This document shows positions 34,901 to 46,090 of a stretch of 64,000 nucleotides of DNA, piece after piece (positions within the stretch are counted from its first letter, which is position 1; the number at the start of each line of letters is the position of its first letter). Below the pieces are notes generated by a model that saw only the letters and a program-made list of their open reading frames with translations, made no database searches and had not been told where the DNA came from. A program made the position numbers and the translations under genes. The stretch comes from Anisakis pegreffii. Lineage: Eukaryota > Nematoda > Chromadorea > Rhabditida > Anisakidae. The stretch is taken from the NCBI GenBank assembly GCA_035041965.1, contig JAPYMA010001967.1, positions 44,073 through 108,072 on the forward strand. The letters run 5' to 3'.

Positions 34901-36783
34901 GAAGCTGAACAGACTTATTTGAAACATCCGATCGCGCCACATCCGCCTCAACCGGCACAGTTCCATACACCACAAGGTTCTCACTGTTGATGTTCATTAT
35001 TTGTATTATTCATCAATCTATCTGTTTTTAACCGTTCTCTTTCAGGACCTATAAAAATCAGAAAATCGAGAATGTCAATGCTAAAGACCGGTATGCAGCG
35101 ACTCAGTAAGTGGCTAGCTTGTTGTTGTTCTAATGAAATCATTATAATATTAGAATTATTCATGACGGTGTTCTTTTTTAAATATCGTTTTCGGCGTATT
35201 GAATATTATTAATGACGATGATTTTTGTTGATTGCTCATAAAATACTGATCTTACTAGCAGTAATTTATCAATTGATGATTTGTTGTTTTCAGTTAATTT
35301 TCAATGAAAACTATGGTAAAATTTCAGCCGAAGATCTAGAGCGAAATACACCACGAGCAAAATCACCGCATATGGATAATGAAGAGCCAATTGAGATGGC
35401 ACATTATCCGGGTGGTCACGCACCAGATCCGAGTGTTTTGCCACCGATCGAACGAGAGGACTTCCCTGCTCCACCCTATCCGTATGCTGTGGAAGAACTA
35501 AAGCGTCGTCTATCGTCGTCATCAGTTGAAAATGCTGAAGATGATGACGAGTCAGACGAAGATTATGAAGATAACGCAAAATTAGACGAAGAGAAGCTGA
35601 AAAGAGCTGTTGAACAGTTGGATACATACGATAAAGACTCGTCGATTGCGCATGTAATCAAACAAAATCTCGAAGAAGCTCACAAGAAACAAAGGTTAAT
35701 AGTATCCATAATCATCGTCAGTTAATGTTTTGCGAATTAGGTCCAGTAGAGACCTTACGGTTCTTATCATTAATAGTGAACAAGTGGAATTCTATTCTAG
35801 CTAGTCTATTAGAGGACATTCTAATCATAAAGTAAGAGTTTAATAACAATGAAGCAATTATTGCTGTTTTCCATTTTTCAGATTGCCTCTACACTGGGAT
35901 CCACGAAATGCGAGTAGAACGCCATCAGCGAAAAAGATGTCGCACTTGAGATTTCGTTACGATACACCGATCAATGCTTGTTAGTTGTTTTGGAAACAGC
36001 AATAGTAACGAATCAACATTGTGCTTGTTTTTTATTCATGCTAGAAATGAATGGTGTAATGACATAATGTTGGTAATTCAAGCGATAATAATAGAGACAC
36101 TTGACTGATGTATTTAGCTAAATAAAAGTAAACTTGCAGCACCATCGAGACATTTGAATCGTCCAAAGCCATGGATTTATTGGCAGGGTGCAGCCGGCGG
36201 AGATAAAGCAGCCACAACAACGATACCCTTCTTTCATATACCACAGCGAGCCGGGATGTGTGGACGTGCGGCGACACTTCCGGACGGCTATCATTATGGG
36301 CAAGTGACTGCTGGTGATCTGAGCACAATGGATGGTCATTTAGATAGCACTCTAACGTCGCACTTCTCTGATCGTTAGTTTTTTTTGTTTGTTTTTTGGT
36401 TTGTTTGAACTTTGCAGTGTTATCTCATAGGAATGATTGTAGAGTCATTGAATGGCACCGCTAAAATTATGGTTGGTGGCGGTGGTACTCTACCCGGTAT
36501 CGGAGCGGTTATTCCTGGAACAGGTGGTGGCGGCGGAACGATTTCAACTGCAGGATTGCTACGCAGTTCTTTACCGGATATGAGTAAACCAGCGAAGATT
36601 TACGCGTTGAACGAGCTGCAAACGAGCAATAAGAAGTTACCCGAAGATGTGGATCGTGAACATCTGGAACGACATCTGAATCGTGCTGAATTTGAGCAAA
36701 TCTTCAGCATGAGTCCAATTGAGTTCTATAAGCTTCCTGAATGGAAACGGATCAATTTGAAACGCAAAGCAAAACTTTTTTAA
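31910..36783 (+). CDS. unc-115: UNC-115/abLIM actin-binding LIM protein
   Basis: UNC-115/abLIM proteins link signalling to the actin cytoskeleton, for example in axon guidance. Exons: 31910-31913, 33666-33761, 33829-34137, 34197-34417, 34477-34620, 34793-34976, 35046-35105, 35328-35694, 35882-35979, 36140-36373, 36431-36783; about 689 aa. The 4-nt first exon (ATGG, then GTAAGT) joins in phase to give MGKRCYVC. LIM1 (about 4-58) has CYVC, HISC, CAKC and CAED. A Gln/Ser/Pro-rich linker follows. LIM2 has CAAC, HVWC, CSEC and CIRD. LIM3 has CYEC, HPTC, CSRC and a final HPRCEH. The middle carries KSPHMDNEEPIEMAHYPG and WDPRNASRTPSA, both typical of abLIM. The C-terminus is a villin headpiece: LPEDVDREHLERHL, EFEQIFSM, LPEWKR and terminal KAKLF. 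The start of the last exon is uncertain; AG at 36441-36442 gives the same phase. The linker between LIM1 and LIM2 is longer than usual. Confidence 0.9.
31914..33665. other. first intron of the UNC-115-like gene
   Basis: A 1752-bp intron after the 4-nt coding exon. It could hide alternative first exons, but none was convincing. Frames at 32544-32971 lack recognisable motifs. Confidence 0.5.
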
Positions 36784-37018
36784 CATCTCTGTGTTTAGTT
36801 GTTTTTGATCATTCATTTCTTGACTTTGTCTCTCTCTCTCTCGCTCTCCATAATAATGTCTCTTTTGTTTTTATCTCATTGTTGTTGCTGTGCTTCTTGC
36901 TTTTTATTCTTATTTTTCTTTACCTCTTTGTTCTTGTTTATTTAATTGTTTTGCTTTTCAGTTGATTAGGTAGTTGATTTGTTTCTTTCTTCCATCTGTT
37001 CATTAAGGATTTCATTCA

Positions 37019-37024
37019 AATAAA
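37019..37024 (+). promoter_or_regulatory. candidate polyadenylation signal AATAAA
   Basis: First AATAAA downstream of the UNC-115-like stop codon, about 236 bp beyond it. Confidence 0.4.
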
Positions 37025-39102
37025 CTGATATTGGATAATGATAAAGGTATGTTTACGCTGACCGTATTCATGTTTGTCGTTGTCATAATACCCCCAGAAA
37101 ATTCTCATGAATTGTTTGCAAGCAATTTTGTGCTGCCTACTGTTAATGATAGGATTTTTGAAGTGTTTTCTGAAAGGTGTTCTTTAACAACAGTAATCAT
37201 TATTAAATGGATGTTAACATTAGAAATGCTTTTTTTAAATTGATTGCTGATGTATTATATTATAGAGCGTGCCGTCCGTTCGCCAAATGTCACATATTTG
37301 TTCACCGTTCAGTTCCATTTGCATTCTTTTATTTTATGGGCATAATAATATCCTTCCATCAATTTTTCAATCGGATATAATATCGTTATGGAATGATATG
37401 TTTTATGCAGTTATTCATTGCGCTCTATCGACACTATGCTAGTTATTCATCAGTTTCACAAAGCTTTTTGGTATGTGTAAAAACTTTAAGAACTATTATG
37501 TGCAAAAATTTTAACTTAATACTACCAAACTGTGTGGATTGCTCTCTTTTTTTGCTTTACTCTTATTTTTATTATGTTCATTGTTATTTTTAATCTTAAT
37601 GTAATCGTCATTAAACTTTTAAAATTATCCCAATTACACTTAATTATCTTTATTAACAACAATAATAATTTTATCGCTGTTAGGAATTAATGAATTTCCG
37701 TTTTGATTTTATCGTTTTTGGTGTTTTCATCCAGCCACTATCCCTTAGTGTGTATCTGTTCTCATTTGTTTTATCGAAAAATTAATAGTTGATATTATTT
37801 GAATTAATGCGTTGTGAATTGATTAACTAATTAATTAAATATCTTTCAAGTTTTGCAAAAACTTAAATTTTCCCAATGGAAAGGGGGGGAGTGGTTGGTT
37901 GTGGCTATGAGAGCCAAACGCCTTAAATGCATGCACAATGGCTAGTCAAAATAACGAAGAACAATCAGTGTAACTAATGATTCCTAATACGTAGTTTTAG
38001 TTCGATTTGCAATCTCATCACATGAATGAATACAAGTGAAGGGGAATAAGAGCCATGTTTTGCCCATGCTTGATGCATACGTTGTGTTTGATTCAATTAT
38101 AATGTTTCGTCAGTCAGTTGTCATCACTCATCTTACACTTCATTCTTCGTGTATGCTATAGTTCATCGTCCACTTCATAAACGGCTACAACCAGCACTTT
38201 ACTCTTTGCCTAACTGCCTATTGGAGTTGATTTGGTTTACTGAATTGAGTTTATTATTCATCTATGATTATACCTCTCATTCCTCACATCACATACATCC
38301 ATTCCATCTTCTTTCAGTGTAATCAAATTCCAATCCCAGTTGAATTTTATCCATCCGTTCAATAAACCAGCCAGTCAGTATCCAGCCAGTTAACGAGTGA
38401 ACGAACGACTTTCTGAGCATGTAATAACCAAGCGTTATTGCATTCTCTTCTAAGTGTGTAAGTGAGTGAATTAAGATGAGCATCCAAGCCGTGCTCAGTT
38501 GGATATATCCAAATCCATACAATTTCCAAGAAATAACTCACTCGACTGAATATTTTGTTGTTGTTGAATCGAGGTGTAATTCATTGCGTTTATTCAGCAG
38601 TTCGATAGCTGCCCAATTGAATGAATCGAAACAATATCAATAATAATTCTTTAATTCCATTCTATTCGATTCGTTTTTGTCGCAATGAAATTTTATTATT
38701 TATTCATCGGTCTTTGAATTTCGCTTCAATGAGCCACTGTCCTTCAACATCGGATTCGTTCATCATTTATTTGTTTTTTTTTTTGAAGATATTATTGCAT
38801 ATTTCGTTTCTATTTCAAACAGTTGAGGTAGTAGAAAATTGCTTAGATGAGTGATGAACGGTCCATTATAATCTAATCCTATCGGACTGGATGCTTGCGA
38901 ACGAACGAATGATGAAGAAGAAGGGAAGCGAAAAGTGGGAAATGAAGAGATTTGCATATGTTTTACATAAAGTTGCATATAAATTTTACGTTTATTTTTT
39001 CTTGTATATTCGTTTTTCACATCGGTTGGTTTCGATGTTGAAAGTGAAAATTGAAACAGATTATTGCTGCTTTGTATGCTCATTCACTCCTCTGTCTTCG
39101 GC

Positions 39103-39432
39103 CACAGCACTCAGTGATAGCAACAGAAAATAAAACCAGCCGGCATTAAAGTCCAAGAAGACGACTAGCTTGGAGCATGGCATAGCCTGATGCATCGCAT
39201 CTTCTAGTACAGCCTACTTGAATAGCATAAGAGGTTATTCGTTCAACGTTTCAAATATCTATGTCCAGCCAAGAAACACTTTAAGATAGGCGCTAGCCTA
39301 AAGCCGTCTACACAGCAGTCTATCTAGTCAGTCTTCACCTTATTTGCGGTCCCACCCGCTGGCTAACGACAACAGCTCTTCTGTCTTCTAGTATGCGGTA
39401 TGCGGTCACAGCACTGAATCATAGCAACAGTA
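39103..39432. repeat. about 300-bp segment bounded by imperfect direct repeats
   Basis: CACAGCACTCAGTGATAGCA (39103 on) and CACAGCACTGAATCATAGCA (39407 on), both followed by ACAG and an A-rich run, lie about 304 bp apart and are preceded by TCTGTCTTC in both cases. This looks like a local duplication or the edges of an element. Confidence 0.4.
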
Positions 39433-39477
39433 AACTTATTTCCTTAAGTAGGTATGTCCCCTCACCTCGTACTTACG

Positions 39478-39583
<106 letters not shown>

Positions 39584-39749
39584 AATAGAGAATTACACAG
39601 CCTACTTCAGAATTAGTAAAATCGACAATGTGACACACCATTCGGTCTGGGCGAAACTTTCCCCCGCGATCAGTTATACACTCATCAATCAGTATTGCTG
39701 ACGAAAGATTGCAAACTCAACAAAACCATTTGGTGGAGATCGAGCAGTC

Positions 39750-39820
39750 TCCACGATAGCTGAGGGGTAGGGCACTCGAAGTGGGAGTGGTACGTCGCGG
39801 GTTCGAGTCCTACTCGAGGA
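39750..39820 (+). tRNA. tRNA-like sequence, probably pseudogene or SINE head
   Basis: Seventy-one bases with tRNA architecture. The acceptor arms TCCACGA and TCGAGGA pair at 6 of 7 positions. A D-arm like TAGCTGAGGGGTAGGGC matches the pol III A box, and GGGTTCGAGTCC is a near-perfect B box. The anticodon stem can form as CACTC/GAGTG, but the loop GAAGTGG lacks T at the position before the anticodon. The T-stem (GCGGG/CCTAC) has a mismatch. Because of these defects it is more likely a degenerate tRNA or tRNA-derived repeat than a working gene. No isotype is assigned. Confidence 0.45.
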
Positions 39821-40400
39821 GGAGAGTTTTGCTCAAAACCGAGTCGTGTATCAGTATAATTGTCATTTATATTTGTATTTATAATTTTTAAAGGAAAAGG
39901 ATAATCGATTGAACCAAATCATGATCCGTTTTATGTTCCTATAACAGTATAACAGTAGTATTCACGTCTGCTGCTGTTGTTGTTGGTTATCCTTTATGTA
40001 CGAGTCCTACCTTATTTATAATGTTCGTCCCATTCTTATTACTTTTTGCTGGTGCTTCTTGTGCAATTTGAATTTTAAATCCTACATTCTGTTCATCTAT
40101 CCATACTTCCAATCGTCGTTGTTTGCTTTATTTGCAAGTATCGGCTCGCCGACGGGAACGAATGATCGTTGATTATTACGTTGATTATTATTAATCTTAT
40201 TAATAGATTTTGCCAACCAACTCCAAAAATATACAGCTATAAAGAAGCATCAACAGCAAATTTGGCTGCTTGTTCAGTTGCCAGTAAGAATGGCTTCAAA
40301 CAATCCTCTTACATGAATCTATTCTCATCGTTACTATCGTCAAGTCAATTATTTTCTGTCATTTGTTATAACTGGCTTATTGCAATTATTATTTATTGCT

Positions 40401-41546
40401 ATGGTCGTCATTGAAGCAAGCGAACGTTTTTACCAGCAAATTATTGATGCACATAATCGTTTCAGGGCACAGGTACGTGTCATGTAATGGTATATTGTTG
40501 ATCAAATAATTTCATATCAGAATGTTTTATAATGATGCATCGCATCGTTGCAGCATGGATCAGAGCCGTTGGTGGTCAGCGCAGAGCTAAGCGAGCAGGC
40601 ACAGAATTGGGCTAATAAATTGGCATTGCGAGGACATTTGGCTTATTGTGAATTACCTGGTATGTTTTATTATCGTTCCATTATAGACTAGCAATAAATG
40701 TGCTCGCTATGAAGAGCAGTTGAGGTGAACCAACACTTTAAATGTTTACCGAGCAGTGTCTTGTTAAACCTTTCCCTAGTTAGAGTGCTTTGCGAAGTTG
40801 AGAACCGTTTTACTGACCCCAAAAAAATTGAAAATGTAACCGTACAAACGACTTTGAGGTATTGGTGAAAATATAACGTTTTTTCCGTTATGGATCGATG
40901 GTGAAAAGGTGGTAGAGCACTGGTATAACGAACATGTGAAGTACGAATATGATACGCCTGGTTGGCAGGCAGGAACCAATTATTTCACTCAAGTGGTTTG
41001 GAAATCTACTAGTGAGGTTAGTGCTCAGATGTTATTGATTAGTTGCTGATGGTTCGATTTGATTACTTAATAGGTAACTTCGTGCTGCAGATGCGCACTG
41101 TAACAACGTTCAGAGGTCATCTTCGATTAAATGACTATCAGAATGCGCTTACCGCTTGTTGCATATTGCATTTGAAGGATGGATGAGTAGTGGTTTTTTA
41201 GATCGGCATTGGACGGTCGTTTGTTGCAGCGCGGCCTGTTGAGCAACAAGCAGCACTTGGTGCGATTGCTTTGCCCACACCCACAATTACTGCAGTGCAA
41301 GAGAGAGAATTGAATGCCATCAATAATAATAGCAATGACATCGGTGCTTGTCATAATGGTGACAATATTGACAGCGATATTAACACTGCGAATAAAATTT
41401 TGTTGACAACTAGCAGTGAAAGCACTAGCAACAATCCCTTCCCAGGCGAACAAATTGTGGTGGTATTTTATCGACCGGCTGGTAATAACAATCGAGCCGG
41501 GCAGTTCGCTACGAATGTTTTGAAGCCGAAAGTTGTGAGCAATTGA
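40401..41546 (+). CDS. CAP-superfamily protein, GAPR-1/GLIPR2-like
   Basis: CAP (SCP/TAPS) domain proteins are mostly secreted, but the GAPR-1 branch lacks a signal peptide and associates with Golgi/lipid membranes. Exons: 40401-40472, 40554-40659, 40859-41016, 41091-41115 (tentative), 41230-41546; about 225 aa. The start MVVIEASERFYQQIIDAHN fits the GAPR-1 N-terminus and shows no signal peptide. Then come VVSAELSEQAQNWANKLA, GHLAY, GIGENITF, VVEHWYNEH and GTNYFTQVVWKST. The end is VVVFYRPAGN with a short tail. The His of the CAP1 motif (HFTQxVW in relatives) is Tyr here. An Asn/Ser/Thr-rich insertion of about 65 residues (41271-41440) precedes the last strand. The 25-nt exon is proposed because it restores phase; it does not supply the LGxG usually found there. 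Two AATAAA hexamers follow the stop. Confidence 0.75.
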
Positions 41547-41550
41547 ATCT

Positions 41551-41560
41551 AATAAATAAA
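41551..41560 (+). promoter_or_regulatory. overlapping AATAAA polyadenylation signals
   Basis: AATAAATAAA lies just 4 bp after the CAP gene stop codon, implying a very short 3' UTR. Confidence 0.5.
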
Positions 41561-42974
41561 TCTGTCGTTCTTTTTTTGTATTCCTCTTCCGGAGCTTTTT
41601 AGCAGTCTTTGTGGCTGCTTGATTCAGTTAGATGGTGTCGTTGGCAGTGAATGATTGTATCTCAGTACTGTTAAGAATTGTTGACATTTGAATAGAGTTT
41701 TCATGTTGTTACATCTGGTTTAATATTGTTATGTCATGTACAATGAATGAATTTGTTATCAAATGTATTTTAATCATTGTAATGTAGTACCAATTATGTC
41801 AACCAATACAAATCTAATCTTATATTTTTGCACTAACACCAATTGTAGAGTTGACTCGGTTGCCACCCATATTCAGCAGTCACCGAGTTGCGGGGATCCT
41901 CGAAAATCGGTTAGCGGTCATAATTATCAATTAAGAATCCCTTAACATCCACCACACTGTAATACAAACTAGATACTCATGACACAATTGAGCAGTTAAT
42001 TCGTTCAAAAAATTCATATAAGAACCAAAAATCCCATTGTATGTGGTGATTAAAAAACATCAAAACTTTTCAGTACAACCGAATAATAATAATAGATGAA
42101 TTGAAAAATACTTTCCTCGCAGCAGCTTTTCTACCCCACCAAAGAACTCTATCAGTCCCTACTGCTTATCAGAGACGATATCGGCCAACATATTGAAGAA
42201 CTTACGAAGTACTTGCAATTATTTCAAACTGACTTTTGTTTAGGCCCACACAAGCCAAAGACACTCAAGAAATGAGAGAAAGAAGGGTGTACCATGAGGG
42301 AACTGTTTTTGGATATTCAAGTGAGAAAACACCATCACAGTGGCACTCCATTTTAACGTAACAACTACACGAAATAATAGTTTGCCGACCTCTTCAAATA
42401 CCTCCTGACCCCCCCCTCCCTCCTCTCCAAATTACCCCTCATGAGAATCATTGCTTCAGCAGAAGTGATACGAGGTCGGTTACGGATAAATTTGCGGAAA
42501 CAACCGCTAGATTAGAATTCTGTGTATTTCTTGGGTGAAGAGATGCGAATGACGGTATGTGACTGTGACGTTTATCTAACAATTGCAAGTGAGTCGAAGA
42601 TTAGGTTGTATTACATTTTAATGCAGAGGTTCATGTTGTCTTCTTCTCTTTCCGTCTGTATGTACGGGTGAACGTTCGAGATTTATTTGCGAAATATGGA
42701 GTCTTAATAAATTCGCCGAAGCCATTAGGGACCTTGTTTCAGTTCCTGAATCAGTTTGTTTCGATATAGTTGATCAAAAAAAGCAGTTTTATTCTCTGCT
42801 TTGTGACAAATTGAGGTTGAGAATAAAGCACAGACATATGCGGTTAAGGATAAAGGATATGAAACAAACATAATTTCCTTTGGGGCGTTTCAATCATGTC
42901 CGCCATTTTTTATACATTTGGCCATTTGCTATACGCACTTTTGCTTTGCTCATTAATTGTTTTGCACTGATTCT

Positions 42975-43115
42975 TACCGTGACCGGACGATTTGCCTACA
43001 AACGTTTTGCCTAAGGACAGTTTGTCTAAAGACACACTGCCTAACGGACGGTTTTTTAATGGATATTTTGCCTAATAGGCAAATTGTCCTTAGGCAAAAC
43101 GTCTTTAAGCAAAAC
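42975..43115. repeat. degenerate 15-bp tandem repeat with large hairpin
   Basis: The unit TTTGCCTAAGGACAG recurs with changes about every 14-15 bp, giving peptides such as TICLQTFCLRTVCLKTHCLT. The array is also an inverted repeat: CGTTTTGCCTAAGGAC at 43003-43018 is exactly complementary to 43086-43101, and the pairing extends imperfectly on both sides. It is noncoding in appearance. Confidence 0.7.
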
Positions 43116-43479
43116 GCTCGAGTGCCGATGCTTAGGTTATTAGGGTTAGAAAATAATGACTGCATTTGCGTACTGTTTTTGGTTACCCTGAAGGAGAATT
43201 AAGTCGATGAACTATATCACTATCAGAATGATATGGAATTCTTTTCGCACCTGCATCTCAAAGCGCTCACCATAGGTCATGGGAATTACCCGCAATTATG
43301 ACTAGATACTCAAAAGTAAGTCAAGCAAAAGACAATGATGCATTAAGAATGATTACACAGACAAGTTACGAATCTCCATTCGTCGGCTGGATGTGATAAA
43401 AGAAGTGCCCATCGAACGAGATGGAACAAATTCGACTTTTGGTGTCATTTAAGAACTGATTTTCGGTAGGCATCGAAAA

Positions 43480-43655
43480 TCAGGTACTACCGAACGAAAT
43501 CGAAAGGGTCTATTCGGTCGGTGGCAGGCGCGAACCGAATTTCGGTCAATACCGATCGAAACTAAACGATACTCAGAATTTGTCCTGCCGGTTGTCACCA
43601 AATTTCGGTGCCAACCAAGTGTTTTGTCGTTGTCCACCGAAAAAAGCTTTCGGTT
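43480..43655. repeat. TTCGGT-rich repeat block
   Basis: Recurrent TTCGGTC, CGGTCGGT, CCGAATTTCGGTC and their complements over about 175 bp. The vocabulary resembles the palindrome element at 174-371, but no long exact match is seen. Confidence 0.4.
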
Positions 43656-44091
43656 CACAATTCTAGCATATGGGTACTAACACATTCTACGAAATATGGT
43701 TTTATTTAATCCATAATATTCCTCTTCGTGCTGAAGATAATTTAGGATTCAATCGATATATTCGTTCCGTAGAATATACGTGTTCGAGTGGTAACACGAA
43801 AAGAATTTTACATTCCGTACGTATCGCAATTTAAGTGAAATTCGACTGGAACTGGCGGGGTCACATTTATCAATTGGTGCAATCGCGAAGATCGCTAGAA
43901 GGCTTCAGAAATTGCACGAGTGCGGTGGAAGATCGCTTTTTTTTGTTTGTGCTGATTTGCTTGTTTGAAGACGAATAATAATGTAGAAAATGGGATGAAG
44001 TTAATGCAACAAGAAACATGATACTGTTGAGAGGTGCGATAATGGTGCTGCTAATCATTGGTGATTGCACTAGCGCAATATAAACTAGTGA

Positions 44092-44182
44092 ACGGAGAAT
44101 TCCAGAGACCCCTTCTTTGACATTTTTCAAGATCGCTGCACCCCCTGGGTCCTCAATTACAAATTTCGCGCCCAACTCTTCT
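44092..44182 (-). repeat. dispersed repeat copy 6
   Basis: Contains GAGACCCCTTCTTTGACATT and, on the minus strand, encodes KFVIEDPGGAAILKNVKEGV, aligned with the other copies. It lacks the CCCCGA-rich tail of the others. Confidence 0.55.
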
Positions 44183-46090
44183 ATAATTGTTGGGGATTCC
44201 CGTGAGGAACACCAAAAACATGAGTCTGAGGCGATTTCACCAGCAACGTTCGCGTACTTTACGTAGTTCAGTGACGAGTGTCCCCGAGGAAAGTGCTAAA
44301 CGGACTGGTGTCCAAATTTGAATATCTCTCCCAGTAGTCCATCAATGCCACGTGCCTTCACTGATTTCAGCCTGTGAACAGCTAAGCTTCTAACAACTCT
44401 TATTCCACTGGAGGATACATATCACGATAACGCTGCTGATAATGATCGAAAGAACTTGTATCTACGAAGGAAGCTGTCGGGGACACTTGTTCGAAAGCAA
44501 TTATTAGGGAGGAGCTGTCCCCGAGGAATCGTCCAGGAGCAGTTGTCTCTGGGGTAGCTGTCTAGATACCGTTTTATGTGCAGCTGTAGCCACATCAGCG
44601 AACTTTGCGAATTTATAAGTACAATTCTTTGGTACGCTGTGATCGTGTTGTTAGATAATCTGGCGTTGTTGCATGCTGTGGCTGAGAGAACGTTTACCTT
44701 TGCAACGGTTCAACAAGGCAAAAAGGAAGTTTGGTCAACAAGACCGCAGTATGGAAATATTTCATTTTGGGGAAGGAAAGTGTGAGGTACACTTGCTCGA
44801 TATGTGGGAAGAAGCTCACTATGAAACAGTGATCAATAAAGGGCCTTCTCGATTATTTCCGTATGATCAATACTAACGAGGCGGATGTGTCAAAGAAGAG
44901 AATGAAAATAATGCGTGATGACAGTTCGATAATTGATAACTTTTATTATCATAGGAACGAAATACTTTTGGTTATCTCAATATCATGGTGATTTATTATT
45001 TAAGAAATGATTAAGCATTCAAATAAGATCACGTTATATATTATTCTTCGGTATTTCACCGGATACCCGCTCTTCACCGAGCAACATTGACAGAAATCTA
45101 TTCAAGTGACTGCAACGTTCAACCGTTATCCATAAGCCACAAATGCAAGGCCTTCAGCCGGAGTTTAAGCTATGAGGGGTTGATAGCAAGTTGGGAGGTA
45201 TGATCTGGCTCTATCATTTGAGAATTATCTCCAATGGTTTGCGTTCACATTCAGCAGTCAGTGGAAGGATCGGGTTGAATACGAGTAGTTTAAGGCTGCA
45301 GGCCTGCTTTGAGCACAATAATTCATGCGAATAAGATGACTAGGGGAAATATTTTTGGGGAATTAAAATTAAAGAGAAAATTGGGATGGAACGATGAGAA
45401 TGTTCATGAACGTTTAATGAAATCCATCACTTTGTGATGCTTAAAATGATGCGTTGCTTCACAGGATGATCCAGAGCAGTATTCATTTATCCACGAAAAC
45501 AGTTGCTGTTCATATGTGCTCTTTAGGGCACAATCACTGGCTTTGTTCGTGTTTGGTGCAATCTGATGTTAAATGGTAAATGTATATCTCCATCTTGCAA
45601 GGACATCAATTTGCGCAATTTTTTGGTGCACATTTCAATGCTGATAAGAATGAGAAAGTAAGTGGTCAACAGCGGTCGTCTCTTGCTATGGCGCTATCGT
45701 ATTGGATCAAGGTGAGGCAATGAATACGAATAAAAACACTTACATATTGCGAGAGAGATACTGTATCTGCATTGTCATCTTCATTATTACTGCGCCCCTC
45801 AGGTAAACATATTTTTAGACATCCATACAAATTCTTTAAACAATTTTCATTTAATACTAACTAAATTGAATTGATAACGTTACTCTTTTCTTCACAAGTT
45901 TCGTAGGAAATCTCGAAGAAGTTTGAGCTTTGGTTTTTTTGACTGAATTCTGAACAAATTTAAAAATTCTAAAAAAAAAGTTTTTCTTGAATTTCTAAAT
46001 TTTTATTTTTAGAGTATCTTGGGTTTTTTGAGTATACTCTAACTAAAGACTGAAAACATTTTCAACAAATCCTACGAGAATTCACATCTT

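Larger units (their letters stand above)
41561..46090. other. intergenic region with several repeats
   Basis: No exon was supported. It contains the period-15 repeat/hairpin (42975-43115), a TTCGGT-rich block (43480-43655), a dispersed repeat copy (44092-44182) and, at 44270-44560, scattered copies of GTCCCCGAGGAA-like words. The rest is AT-rich. Confidence 0.45.

Noticed and set aside
35288..35327. Acceptor at 35293 for UNC-115-like exon 8
   Set aside because: Using TTTTCAG there gives a stop with the required phase; the acceptor at 35327 keeps the frame.
42957..43202. Cys-rich ORF with TICLQTFCLRTVCLK repeats
   Set aside because: The Cys periodicity comes from the 15-bp noncoding repeat; both strands show similar frames.
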